NCBI GenBank assembly: GCA_029218825.1 | Contig: JAQXSC010000039.1 | Location: 1-39,346 of the forward strand | Direction of reading: 5' to 3' | Source: Oscillospiraceae bacterium | GTDB lineage: Bacteria; Bacillota; Clostridia; Oscillospirales; Acutalibacteraceae | DNA length: 39,346 bases | Shown here: positions 8,869 through 18,574 of the stretch, one piece after another | How positions within the stretch are numbered: the stretch's first letter is position 1 | How the letters are laid out: the number at the start of each line of letters is the position of its first letter | Made by a program: the position numbers and the translations under genes | The notes under the pieces: generated by a model | The model's input: the letters and a program-made list of their open reading frames with translations, nothing else | Databases searched by the model: none | Told to the model about the DNA's origin: nothing

Positions 8869-9609
8869 ATGGAAAAAGAAATCGAATTTTCTATAAAGGA
8901 CTTATTCAATACCTTTGTTCACGGCCTTTGGATAATGCTTACCGTGGCTGTCGTTTTTGCTGTTGTTGCTTTTGGATTTTCTAAATATTTTATCCCAAAA
9001 ACATACACTTCCACAGTTAAACTATATGTTGAAACAAGCAAAAAAGGTGAGAGTTCCTACAACGATTTAAGTTCATATAACCTTGCAACAAATCTTGTAA
9101 ATACATATATTGAAATGTTGCAGACAAATAACTTCTACGAAAAAGTTGCCAACGATTTGGACAATAAATATACAGTATCTCAAATTGGGTCTATGGTTAG
9201 TTTTAGCAACGAAAGTAAAACAGAAGTTTTCACCGCTTCCATTGTGGCTAAATCCCCAACGGAAGCAAAGATTGTAGCCGACAGCGTTGCTGACGTAGCC
9301 CCTAATGTAATTTCCGCATTGGAGGATAATGCAAATCTAAAAATAGTTGATAACGCAACAATTCCTGCATATCCCACCTCACCCAATGTTACTAAAAATA
9401 CTTTATTGGCCTTTGCGGTAGGCTTTTTACTTGCGCTTATATACGTGTTTGTAAGAGAGGCGCTGGATATTAAAATCAAGTACAATCAGGATATGCTTGA
9501 AATCGAAAATATCCCTATTCTTGCGGCAATTCCTGATTTCAGTATGTCCTCAATAAAGTACGGAGAAACCGTCACCAATACAGATACAAACGAAAGCGAG
9601 GGCAAATAA
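8869..9609 (+). CDS. Wzz/YveK-like polysaccharide chain-length determinant (capsule polysaccharide co-polymerase)
   Basis: Two TM helices flanking an extracytoplasmic domain; STVKLYVETSK... and PAYPTSPNVTKNTLLAFAVGFLLALIYVFVREALD; followed by a BY-kinase gene. Confidence 0.85.
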   Translation: MEKEIEFSIKDLFNTFVHGLWIMLTVAVVFAVVAFGFSKYFIPKTYTSTVKLYVETSKKGESSYNDLSSYNLATNLVNTYIEMLQTNNFYEKVANDLDNKYTVSQIGSMVSFSNESKTEVFTASIVAKSPTEAKIVADSVADVAPNVISALEDNANLKIVDNATIPAYPTSPNVTKNTLLAFAVGFLLALIYVFVREALDIKIKYNQDMLEIENIPILAAIPDFSMSSIKYGETVTNTDTNESEGK

Positions 9610-9610
9610 T

Positions 9611-10285
9611 ATGGCTAAAAAACTTAACGAAGAAAGAAGCCGTGCGCTTAACTTTCAGGTAGAGGAATCCTACAAAAAAGCAAGGACAAATCTTGTATAT
9701 TCACTTATTAAAAAAGGATGCAAGAAAATTCTTTTTACAAGTCCGTTAAAGGGCGAGGGAAAAACTACCACAACCGTAAATGTTTCAAGGGCACTTGCTC
9801 AACAGGTTAATACCAAGGTTGTTATAGTTGACTGCGATTTAAGACGTCCCAGCGTTCACACTCATTTCAACGTTAATCCCCAACTTGGTTTGGCGCAATT
9901 TCTAAATGACGAATGCAGTGTTGAGGATATTATTGCCCACACTGACATTGACAGTTTGGATATTATCTCCTACGGCGTAATTCCCCCAAACCCCTCGGAA
10001 CTTCTGTCAAGCGAAGGTATGACGGAACTTATTAAACAACTTGAGAAAATTTACGATTATATTATTTTTGATACACCGCCTGTGAACGTGGTAGTAGATG
10101 TTCTGCCGATTGCAAAACTAACAGACGGAGTTGTGCTTGTAGTTACACACAATAAATCTACAACGCCTGAATTCAACAAGGCTGTCAGCCTTTTGAAAAG
10201 AAACGAAAGTAAAATTCTCGGTATCATCGTTAATAAAATAGAATCTGTGGACACCTCAAAGGGTTCGTATTACAAAGGCTATTAA
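9611..10285 (+). CDS. CpsD/CapB-family tyrosine-protein kinase (BY-kinase)
   Basis: Walker A SPLKGEGKTTTTVNVSRAL, Walker A' VVIVDCDLRRPSVH, Walker B YDYIIFDTPP; C-terminal tyrosines SYYKGY. Confidence 0.9.
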   Translation: MAKKLNEERSRALNFQVEESYKKARTNLVYSLIKKGCKKILFTSPLKGEGKTTTTVNVSRALAQQVNTKVVIVDCDLRRPSVHTHFNVNPQLGLAQFLNDECSVEDIIAHTDIDSLDIISYGVIPPNPSELLSSEGMTELIKQLEKIYDYIIFDTPPVNVVVDVLPIAKLTDGVVLVVTHNKSTTPEFNKAVSLLKRNESKILGIIVNKIESVDTSKGSYYKGY

Positions 10286-10325
10286 GTTAGATAAAACAAA
10301 AATCAGTAAGGAGGTATAAATCGGA

Positions 10326-11777
10326 ATGTATAAAAAAAGTTCCCAAAGTTGGATAAAACATATGGATTTTCTTTTGATAGATTTATTATGTTTGCACCTA
10401 TCCTTCTGGGCTTCAATTATTATTGCAAAGTTGGTTAATCTTGATTTTTCGGAAAAATTGTTTATACATATCTCCGTTTTTATTACCCTTATTGATATAT
10501 TAGTCCACGTGTTCTCGGAAACTTTAAAACACGTTTTGCGCAGGGGATTTTACAAAGAACTTGCCATAACGATAAAGCACGTGTGTCTTGTAGAATTGAT
10601 AGTTGTTTTCTATGCCTTTACCGTACTTGACAACACCAATTTTTCAAAGATAACATTACTCCTTATGGGTGGTTTTTACCTTATATTTAGTTACGTTACC
10701 AGAGTGTTGTGGAAAAAAGTAGTAAGAAAAGGCTTTTTCAAGAAAAACAAACGATCACTGCTTATTATAACAACAGAAAAAAAGAGTTCTTCCATTGTAA
10801 AAAATATTGAAAAATACAATTTTAACTCTTTCCGCCTTTCCGGAATTGCGGTAATAGACAAGGATTTGGCAGGAAAGAAAATAAGAGGAGTTAAGGTAGT
10901 TGCAAATATCGGTAATGTTGTAAACTACGTTTGCCGTCAATGGGTTGACGAAGTATTCATTGATATTCCTCAGGACTACGATAAATTAGACAGCCTTGTA
11001 GATAAATTTGTAGAGATGGGCGTGGTAGTTCACACAAACATCGACTCCCAGCATCACAAAACAGGACGAAATCAAATTGTAGAAAAATTCGGTAAGTACA
11101 ACGTGCTGACTACAAGCATAAATTTTGCAACTCCCGGTCAACTGTTTTTAAAACGTCTTATTGATATTATGGGCGGTTTATTCGGTTGTCTTGCTACGTT
11201 GGTTCTGTGCTTAATACTGGGGCCTATTATTTACATAAAATCCCCGGGTCCTATATTCTTCAAGCAGGAGAGAATCGGCAAAAACGGTAAAAAGTTCAAA
11301 ATGTATAAGTTTCGAAGTATGTATATGGACGCCGAAACACGCAAGCAGGAACTAATGGAGGACAATATTATGTCCGACGGAATGATGTTCAAGGCAGAAT
11401 GGGACCCTCGTATTATCGGAAGTAAAATACTGCCTGACGGCACTAAAAAGAAAGGTATCGGCAACTTTATCCGTGACTGGTCTTTGGATGAGTTTCCACA
11501 GTTTATCAACGTATTAAAGGGTGAAATGAGCCTTGTAGGAACTCGCCCACCTACAGTTGACGAATGGGAAAAATACGAACTTCACCACAGGGCAAGACTT
11601 GCTACAAAACCCGGAGTTACGGGAATGTGGCAGGTCAGCGGAAGAAGTAAAATTACCAACTTTGAGGAAGTCGTAAAACTTGACACAGATTATATTAACC
11701 AATGGTCTATCGGTCTTGATATAAAAATACTGTTTAAAACAATAGCGGTAGTATTTAAAAAAGAAGGCTCAATGTAA
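10326..11777 (+). CDS. Undecaprenyl-phosphate sugar phosphotransferase (priming transferase, WbaP/CpsE family)
   Basis: N-terminal TM helices; C-terminal KRLIDIMGG...KSPGPIFFKQERIGKNGKKFKMYKFRSMY...FIRDWSLDEFPQFINVLKGEMSLVGTRPPTVDE..KPGVTGMWQVSGRS. Confidence 0.92.
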   Translation: MYKKSSQSWIKHMDFLLIDLLCLHLSFWASIIIAKLVNLDFSEKLFIHISVFITLIDILVHVFSETLKHVLRRGFYKELAITIKHVCLVELIVVFYAFTVLDNTNFSKITLLLMGGFYLIFSYVTRVLWKKVVRKGFFKKNKRSLLIITTEKKSSSIVKNIEKYNFNSFRLSGIAVIDKDLAGKKIRGVKVVANIGNVVNYVCRQWVDEVFIDIPQDYDKLDSLVDKFVEMGVVVHTNIDSQHHKTGRNQIVEKFGKYNVLTTSINFATPGQLFLKRLIDIMGGLFGCLATLVLCLILGPIIYIKSPGPIFFKQERIGKNGKKFKMYKFRSMYMDAETRKQELMEDNIMSDGMMFKAEWDPRIIGSKILPDGTKKKGIGNFIRDWSLDEFPQFINVLKGEMSLVGTRPPTVDEWEKYELHHRARLATKPGVTGMWQVSGRSKITNFEEVVKLDTDYINQWSIGLDIKILFKTIAVVFKKEGSM

Positions 11778-11789
11778 AAGGAGGTTTTT

Positions 11790-12677
11790 ATGAAAGGTAT
11801 AATTTTAGCAGGGGGAAGCGGCACTCGTCTCTATCCTCTCACAAAGGTGACAAGTAAACAGTTATTGCCTGTTTACGACAAGCCTATGATTTACTATCCT
11901 ATGTCTGTACTTATGAACGCAGGTATCCGTGATATTCTAATCATCTCCACCCCACAGGACACTCCCCGATTTGAAACGCTTTTAGGTGATGGTCATCAAT
12001 TCGGAGTAAACCTTTCATATAAAGTACAGCCATCCCCTGACGGACTTGCTCAGGCGTTTATTATCGGTGCGGATTTTATCGGTGAGGACAGCGTTGCTAT
12101 GGTGCTGGGCGATAATATCTTTGCAGGTCACGGACTAAAGAAAAGACTGAAAGAGGCTGTCGAAAATGCCGAAAGCGGCAAAGGCGCTACGGTATTCGGC
12201 TATTATGTTGACGACCCTGAGCGTTTCGGCATTGTTGAATTTGACAAAAACGGCAAGGCGATTTCCATTGAGGAAAAGCCGAAAAATCCAAAGTCAAACT
12301 ACTGCGTAACCGGTCTTTATTTCTACGACAACAAAGTTGTGGAATATGCAAAGAATCTAAAGCCATCTCCTCGCGGTGAACTTGAAATTACCGACCTTAA
12401 TAAACTTTATCTACAGGAAGGTCAACTTAATGTCGAACTTTTAGGACAGGGCTTTACATGGCTTGACACAGGCACTCACGAAAGTTTAGTAGAGGCTACA
12501 AACTTTGTATATACCGTTGAAACTCATCAGCACAGGAAAATTGCCTGTCTTGAGGAAATCGCCTATCTTAACGGCTGGATTACCAAGGAGGATGTGCTGA
12601 CTGTATATGAAGAAGTAAAGAAAAATCAGTACGGACAATATTTGATGGATGTCCTGAATGGAAAATACATAGACTAA
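11790..12677 (+). CDS. rfbA: Glucose-1-phosphate thymidylyltransferase
   Basis: [37 protein letters not shown] signature; in rfbABDC cluster. Confidence 0.97.
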   Translation: MKGIILAGGSGTRLYPLTKVTSKQLLPVYDKPMIYYPMSVLMNAGIRDILIISTPQDTPRFETLLGDGHQFGVNLSYKVQPSPDGLAQAFIIGADFIGEDSVAMVLGDNIFAGHGLKKRLKEAVENAESGKGATVFGYYVDDPERFGIVEFDKNGKAISIEEKPKNPKSNYCVTGLYFYDNKVVEYAKNLKPSPRGELEITDLNKLYLQEGQLNVELLGQGFTWLDTGTHESLVEATNFVYTVETHQHRKIACLEEIAYLNGWITKEDVLTVYEEVKKNQYGQYLMDVLNGKYID

Positions 12678-12690
12678 GGAGAACAGTATT

Positions 12691-13710
12691 ATGACAATTA
12701 TCGTAACAGGCGGAGCAGGTTTTATCGGCTCAAACTTTGTGTTCCATATGCTAAAAAAATATCCGGACTACAGAATTATCTGTCTTGACTGCTTAACCTA
12801 TGCAGGTAATCTATCTACTTTAGAGCCTGTAATGGACAACCCAAACTTCCGTTTTGTTAAGGAAAGCATCACAGACAGAGATGCTGTATATAAACTCTTT
12901 GAGGAAGAAAAGCCGGATATGGTTGTAAACTTTGCGGCTGAAAGCCACGTTGACCGTTCCATTGAAAATCCGGAGATTTTCCTTGATACAAATATCAAAG
13001 GCACCGCTGTTTTAATGGACGCTTGCAGAAAATACGGTATCACACGTTATCATCAGGTTTCCACCGATGAGGTTTACGGAGATTTACCACTTGACAGACC
13101 GGATCTATTCTTCACCGAGGAAACTCCAATACACACTTCAAGTCCATACAGTTCCTCAAAAGCAGGTGCTGATTTGCTTGTACTTGCATACCACAGAACA
13201 TACGGACTTCCTGTTACAATCAGCCGTTGCTCAAACAACTACGGCCCTTACCACTTCCCTGAAAAGTTAATCCCATTAATGATTGCAAATGCTTTAAACG
13301 ACAAGCCGTTACCTGTATATGGCAAGGGTGAGAATGTTCGTGACTGGCTCTATGTTGAGGATCATTGCAAGGCTATCGATTTGATTATCCACAAAGGTAA
13401 AGTGGGCGAAGTTTACAACGTTGGCGGTCACAACGAAATGGCTAACATTGATATTGTTAAGATTATCTGCAAAGCACTTGGAAAACCTGAAAGCCTTATC
13501 ACATACGTTACCGACAGAAAAGGCCACGATATGCGTTATGCTATCGACCCTACAAAAATCCACAATGAGTTAGGCTGGTTGCCTGAAACAAAATTTGAGG
13601 ACGGTATTCAAAAGACAATTCAGTGGTATCTTGATAATAAAGAATGGTGGGAAACTATCATCAGCGGTGAGTATCAGAATTACTACGAAAAAATGTATAA
13701 GGACAGATAA
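12691..13710 (+). CDS. rfbB: dTDP-glucose 4,6-dehydratase
   Basis: TGGAGFIGSNFV Rossmann motif, AAESHVDRSI, STDEVYGDLP, YSSSKAGADLLV. Confidence 0.97.
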   Translation: MTIIVTGGAGFIGSNFVFHMLKKYPDYRIICLDCLTYAGNLSTLEPVMDNPNFRFVKESITDRDAVYKLFEEEKPDMVVNFAAESHVDRSIENPEIFLDTNIKGTAVLMDACRKYGITRYHQVSTDEVYGDLPLDRPDLFFTEETPIHTSSPYSSSKAGADLLVLAYHRTYGLPVTISRCSNNYGPYHFPEKLIPLMIANALNDKPLPVYGKGENVRDWLYVEDHCKAIDLIIHKGKVGEVYNVGGHNEMANIDIVKIICKALGKPESLITYVTDRKGHDMRYAIDPTKIHNELGWLPETKFEDGIQKTIQWYLDNKEWWETIISGEYQNYYEKMYKDR

Positions 13711-13711
13711 T

Positions 13712-14602
13712 ATGAAAGTTTTAGTTACAGGCGTAGGCGGACAATTAGGCTATGATGTAATGATTGAACTTAATAAAAGAAATCACGAAGGTATAGGCTC
13801 TGATATTTTAGAGTCTGTACCTCTTGATATGTCATACACAAAGTTGGATATTACCGATGAAACCGCCGTGCTGAATACGATTAAAAATATCAGACCTGAC
13901 GCTGTAATTCATTGTGCCGCTTGGACTGCTGTTGACAATGCAGAGGACGAGGAAAACAAGGCAAAGGTAGAGGCTGTCAATGTTGACGGCACAAGAAATA
14001 TTGCAAAGGCTTGTAAAGAAACTGACTGCAAAATGATTTACATCAGCACAGACTACGTATTTGACGGACAGGGTACTACTCCTTGGACAGCGGATTGCAA
14101 GGACTACGCACCCCTGAATGTTTACGGTGAAAGCAAGTTGCAGGGTGAACTCAATGTCAGCGAAATTCTCGACAAGTACTTTATTGTGCGTATAGCATGG
14201 GTGTTCGGAGTTAACGGAAACAACTTTATCAAAACTATGCTTAACGTGGGCAAAAAGTTTGACACCTTAAAGGTTGTTAATGACCAAATCGGTACGCCAA
14301 CCTACACTTATGACCTTGCAAGGCTTCTTGTAGATATGGCGGAAACTGAAAAATACGGATATTACCACGCAACAAACGAGGGCGGATATATAAGTTGGTA
14401 TGACTTTGCGGTAGAAATATTTAAACAGGCAGGTTACACAACAAATGTATTACCTGTTACCACAGAGGAATATGGAATTTCAAAGGCAAAGCGTCCTTTC
14501 AATTCAAGGCTTGATAAAAGCAAACTTGCGGAAAATGGGTTTACCCCACTTCCAACCTGGCAGGACGCACTGAAAAGATATTTAAAAGAGATAGATTATT
14601 AA
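13712..14602 (+). CDS. rfbD: dTDP-4-dehydrorhamnose reductase
   Basis: MKVLVTGVGGQLGYDVM; ISTDYVFDGQG, YGESKLQGE. Track ORF begins at 13595, but its extension overlaps rfbB in another frame; ATG at 13712 is the proper start. Confidence 0.95.
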   Translation: MKVLVTGVGGQLGYDVMIELNKRNHEGIGSDILESVPLDMSYTKLDITDETAVLNTIKNIRPDAVIHCAAWTAVDNAEDEENKAKVEAVNVDGTRNIAKACKETDCKMIYISTDYVFDGQGTTPWTADCKDYAPLNVYGESKLQGELNVSEILDKYFIVRIAWVFGVNGNNFIKTMLNVGKKFDTLKVVNDQIGTPTYTYDLARLLVDMAETEKYGYYHATNEGGYISWYDFAVEIFKQAGYTTNVLPVTTEEYGISKAKRPFNSRLDKSKLAENGFTPLPTWQDALKRYLKEIDY

Positions 14603-14613
14603 GAGGTAAAACT

Positions 14614-15222
14614 ATGGGAAAGATTACTGTTGAAAAAAACGTAGGCGGAATAGAGGGTCTTTGCATTATTACTCCGTCGGTATTCGGCGACAATCGCGGA
14701 TATTTTATGGAAACCTACAACGAAAACGATATGAAAGAGGCAGGAATTAACATCACCTTTGTGCAGGATAATCAGAGTATGAGTACAAAGGGCGTACTTC
14801 GTGGACTTCACTTTCAAAAGGAATTTCCTCAGACTAAGCTTGTCCGTGCAATCAAAGGCTCTGTTTTTGACGTAGCGGTTGATTTAAGGGCAGATTCCAA
14901 AACCTACGGAAAATGGTACGGAGTTGAATTAACCGAGGAAAACAAAAAACAGTTTTTAATTCCAAAGGGCTTTGCTCACGGATTTTTAGTGCTGTCCGAC
15001 ACAGCGGAATTTTGCTATAAATGCGACGACTTCTATCACCCAAACGACGAGGGCGGTCTTGCTTGGAACGACCCTGAAATCGGCATAGAGTGGCCTCAGA
15101 CAGTAGGCGATTATCAGGGCAACTGTCAGGTAGGAAACTACCGCTTAACAGACGGCACACCTTTAAATTTATCTGAAAAAGACCAAAAATGGCTTGGAAT
15201 TAAAGATACTTTCAAATTCTGA
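14614..15222 (+). CDS. rfbC: dTDP-4-dehydrorhamnose 3,5-epimerase
   Basis: DNRGYFMETYNENDM, VLRGLHFQKEFPQTKLVRAIKGSVFDVAVDLR, IPKGFAHGFLVLSD. Confidence 0.95.
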   Translation: MGKITVEKNVGGIEGLCIITPSVFGDNRGYFMETYNENDMKEAGINITFVQDNQSMSTKGVLRGLHFQKEFPQTKLVRAIKGSVFDVAVDLRADSKTYGKWYGVELTEENKKQFLIPKGFAHGFLVLSDTAEFCYKCDDFYHPNDEGGLAWNDPEIGIEWPQTVGDYQGNCQVGNYRLTDGTPLNLSEKDQKWLGIKDTFKF

Positions 15223-15235
15223 TAGGAGAATGTAA

Positions 15236-16474
15236 ATGCAATCTGCTACCAATACACAGCACGTATTTCTTGTAGGTGCAAAATCTTTAGGGGCTTACGG
15301 GGGATACGAAACCTTTATAAACAAGTTAACCGAATATCATCAAAGTGACAACAGTCTGAAGTATCACGTTGCCTGCAAGGCAAACGGCGAAGGCTGTATG
15401 GATCCATATACAACAGAGGGTGCAACTATAATAAACGATAACGAATTTACATATCACAACGCCCACTGTTTCAGAATCCATATTCCCCAAAAGTTAGGCC
15501 CTGCACAGGCGATTTACTATGACGTAAAGGCGCTGAAAGAATGTTGCAAATATATTGAAAAGAACAATATTAAGCAGCCTATCGTTTATATAATGGCTTG
15601 TCGAATCGGACCTTTTATGAAGAAGTATTATAAAAGGATACATAAATTAGGGGGCAAGGTTTACCTTAACCCTGACGGCCACGAGTGGATGAGGGCAAAG
15701 TGGAGCGCACCTATCAGGAAATATTGGAAAATTTCCGAACAGATGATGGTTAAGTGGTCTGACCTTTCAATTTGCGACTCGGTAAATATTGAAAAATATA
15801 TTCACAAATGCTACGACGGCAAGGGCATAAAGGGAGCAAATCCAAATACCACCTTTATTGCCTACGGTGCGGAAACAAAGAAAAGCACCCTTGCAGATAA
15901 TGACGAAAAATTGCAGAATTGGTATAAGGAAAAAGGTCTGTCAAAGAAAAACTACTACCTTGTTGTAGGCAGATTTGTGCCTGAAAACAATTACGAAACT
16001 ATGATTCGTGAATATATGAAAAGCAACAGCAAGAAAGATTTTGCAATTATCACCAACGTAAACGATAAATTCCTTAATGAACTTGAACAAAGACTGCACT
16101 TTAAAAGTGACAGCAGAATCAAGTTTGTAGGCACAGTTTACGACCAAGAATTACTTTGGAAAATCAGAGAAAATGCCTACGGCTACTTCCACGGCCATGA
16201 AGTCGGAGGCACAAATCCAAGTCTGTTAGAGGCTTTAGGCTCAACGGAACTTAACCTGCTGTTGGACGTTGGCTTTAACCGAGAAGTAGCAGAGGATAAC
16301 GCAATCTACTGGACAAAGGAAGAGGGCAATTTAGCAGAACTTATTGACAAGGCTGACGGATTTTCTCCTGAAACCTGTGCCGAATACGGCAAAAAAGCAA
16401 AACAAAGAATTGCTGACGCCTACAGTTGGCGGTATATTTGCGATAGATATAAAAATACTTTTATAAAGGGATAA
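15236..16474 (+). CDS. Glycosyltransferase, GT4-like with DUF1972-type N-terminus (rhamnosyltransferase-like)
   Basis: VFLVGAKSLGAYGGYETFINKLTEYH; YLVVGRFVPENNYETMIREYM; GHEVGGTNPSLLEALGSTELNLLLDVGFNREV; directly after rfbC. Confidence 0.85.
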   Translation: MQSATNTQHVFLVGAKSLGAYGGYETFINKLTEYHQSDNSLKYHVACKANGEGCMDPYTTEGATIINDNEFTYHNAHCFRIHIPQKLGPAQAIYYDVKALKECCKYIEKNNIKQPIVYIMACRIGPFMKKYYKRIHKLGGKVYLNPDGHEWMRAKWSAPIRKYWKISEQMMVKWSDLSICDSVNIEKYIHKCYDGKGIKGANPNTTFIAYGAETKKSTLADNDEKLQNWYKEKGLSKKNYYLVVGRFVPENNYETMIREYMKSNSKKDFAIITNVNDKFLNELEQRLHFKSDSRIKFVGTVYDQELLWKIRENAYGYFHGHEVGGTNPSLLEALGSTELNLLLDVGFNREVAEDNAIYWTKEEGNLAELIDKADGFSPETCAEYGKKAKQRIADAYSWRYICDRYKNTFIKG

Positions 16475-16476
16475 CA

Positions 16477-17604
16477 ATGAAAAGGTTTTACTTAGAAGAT
16501 AGTACAGAATCCTACGAGGATAAATTTTTCGATAATTTAGTAATGCGTGAAACACCCTTGGGGTTTGTTTCTGTAAAAAACGCCATTGTTTTACCCCACA
16601 GAAAAGATTATTCAAATACGGTTTGGGGCAAAGGCGGAGTTATTGACCAATCCGGTGAATATGTGAAAGAATCCTTTTATAAAAATGGTTGGGTCACATT
16701 CGGAGGATATTATGACTACGACGGAAAAGTCAATGTAATTAACGGCTCGGCTATTTATTTAGGCTACTTCTTTAAACATTGGGGGCATTTTTTAAAAGAT
16801 ATTATTAACAGGATGTGGATAATATTAGAGCATTACCACAATGAATATGTAGTTTATCTCGGCGATGATGATATCAGCGGAAACTATCTTGAATTTATGA
16901 AAATGCTTGGAGTTCCTGAGGACAAACTAATAAGAATAGATAAGGCAACAAAATTCAGTGAAATAATAATTCCGGAATTATCCTACGTTTTAACAGAATA
17001 TTATACAAAAGAATATTTAGACATCTTTAACAGAGTTCGTGAAAACTGTCTTTCTGTATATTCTCAAAATCAAAGTGATTATATGGAAAATCAGTATAAA
17101 AATAAAAAAATCTATTTTTCCAGAGTAGCGTTTTCACGAGGAAAACGTGCCAAAGAGTTCGGCGAGGAATTCATAGAAAAAACATTTGAACTTAACGGTT
17201 ATAAAATTCTCAGGCCTGAAACATTAAGTTTATGTGAACAGATCTATATTTGGAATAATGCAGAAACTATAGCCTGTATAAACGGAACAATACCTATGAA
17301 TCTGCTTTTTAGTAACGGACAGGTGAAAGTAACTGTTCTTAATAAGACGTGTAATAAGCATTTGAATTTGTTGTTAATTGAAAAAATAAAAAATATATTT
17401 GTAACATATGTGGATATATACGATACCAAGCACACAAGCAAAAAAGTTTCTCTTGGAGCAGGCCCGTTTCTAATGAGAATTACAAATAGTTTTACTGATT
17501 TTTGTAAGGATTCCGGATATAAATTATCCAATGAAAATAAAGGAAAACTATTTTTAAATTTATTAAAATTTAAACTAATCCAAATTAAAAGATTAATTAA
17601 ATAA
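16477..17604 (+). CDS. Glycosyltransferase family 61-like protein
   Basis: GYFFKHWGHFLKDIINRMWIILEHY, KKIYFSRVAFSRGKRAKEFGEEFIEKTFELNGYKILRPETLSLCEQIYIWNNAETIACINGTIPMNLLF. Confidence 0.7.
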   Translation: MKRFYLEDSTESYEDKFFDNLVMRETPLGFVSVKNAIVLPHRKDYSNTVWGKGGVIDQSGEYVKESFYKNGWVTFGGYYDYDGKVNVINGSAIYLGYFFKHWGHFLKDIINRMWIILEHYHNEYVVYLGDDDISGNYLEFMKMLGVPEDKLIRIDKATKFSEIIIPELSYVLTEYYTKEYLDIFNRVRENCLSVYSQNQSDYMENQYKNKKIYFSRVAFSRGKRAKEFGEEFIEKTFELNGYKILRPETLSLCEQIYIWNNAETIACINGTIPMNLLFSNGQVKVTVLNKTCNKHLNLLLIEKIKNIFVTYVDIYDTKHTSKKVSLGAGPFLMRITNSFTDFCKDSGYKLSNENKGKLFLNLLKFKLIQIKRLIK

Positions 17605-17612
17605 TCATGTAA

Positions 17613-17687
17613 TTAAAGAATACATATTGGGGTAAGAATTGTAAGCAGTATATTTGTGACAAATACAAAAGAGCATTTACAAAATAG
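17613..17687 (+). pseudogene. Residual 3' end of a GT4/DUF1972-type glycosyltransferase gene
   Basis: Frame encodes LKNTYWGKNCKQYICDKYKRAFTK*, matching the C-terminus of the 15236-16474 product (YSWRYICDRYKNTFIKG*). Several matched codons differ only at the third position (tgc/tgt, gat/gac, tat/tac, aag/aaa). Confidence 0.55.
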
Positions 17688-17734
17688 AAATAAAACTTCC
17701 CTAAAAAATACAAAGCAAATTGAGGAATGGTTTA

Positions 17735-18553
17735 ATGAACGATATTGACTTAAAGCATATTCAACAATGTGAGTTGATGATTGCAAAGGAATTAAAAAGA
17801 ATATGTGAAAAGCACGATATAAACTACATTATGGGTTACGGTACTTTACTTGGCGCTATACGCCACAAGGGATTTATTCCCTGGGATGACGATATGGATT
17901 TTGCTTTTTTAAGAGAAGAATATGACAAGCTTATTGAGGTTTGCAAAACCGACCTTGACGACAAATTCTTCCTTCAAACCTGGGATACCGATCCGGAATA
18001 TCCCCACCCCTACGGCAAGATTTTGTTAAAAGATACATATGTTGAGGAATATTTCTCACAAAACACAAAATCTAAAAAAGGTTTATTCATTGACTTATTT
18101 CCACTGGACTTAATTTCAGATGATACAGACAAACAAAAGAAGTACATTAAAAGCGACTTTTTCTTTCGCCGGTCCTTGTGGATGAAAAAAGGTCACGGAA
18201 AACTTATACTGAAACAAAACTTAAAGCAAAAACTAAAATATATTTTCTCAAGATGCTTGTTTGCGTTTTTTCCATACAACTATTTAAAGTCCAAATACAA
18301 GAAAACTCAGATTGAATATAACAATGAAAACAACTGTATTCTATATGATTTTACGGTAAAATCAAAAAAGTTCTACAGCCGAGTAATGCTTGACGATGTT
18401 TCCTACTATGATTTTGAGGACACGCAGTTTCCCGGCCCACGAAAATATGACGAATATTTATCAAGGCTCTACGGCAACTATATGGAACTTCCCCCTGTGG
18501 AGGAACGCGGAAAACAGCACACTTTGATAAACTACGATTTTGGAAAATACTAA
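17735..18553 (+). CDS. LicD-family phosphotransferase (phosphocholine/polysaccharide modification type)
   Basis: INYIMGYGTLLGAIRHKGFIPWDDDMDFAFLREEYDKL is the LicD signature. The track TTG start at 17720 overlaps the SD; ATG at 17735 is preferred (GAGGA, 7 nt spacing). Confidence 0.9.
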   Translation: MNDIDLKHIQQCELMIAKELKRICEKHDINYIMGYGTLLGAIRHKGFIPWDDDMDFAFLREEYDKLIEVCKTDLDDKFFLQTWDTDPEYPHPYGKILLKDTYVEEYFSQNTKSKKGLFIDLFPLDLISDDTDKQKKYIKSDFFFRRSLWMKKGHGKLILKQNLKQKLKYIFSRCLFAFFPYNYLKSKYKKTQIEYNNENNCILYDFTVKSKKFYSRVMLDDVSYYDFEDTQFPGPRKYDEYLSRLYGNYMELPPVEERGKQHTLINYDFGKY

Positions 18554-18574
18554 ACAAATTTGAGGATTGATTCT

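Noticed and set aside
13595-13711. N-terminal extension of the rfbD ORF overlapping rfbB
   Set aside because: Conserved RmlD N-terminus starts at MKVLVTGVGGQLG (13712); the extension is an out-of-frame read of rfbB.
14852-15160. 102-aa antisense ORF over rfbC
   Set aside because: Shadow of a highly conserved epimerase gene; no independent evidence.
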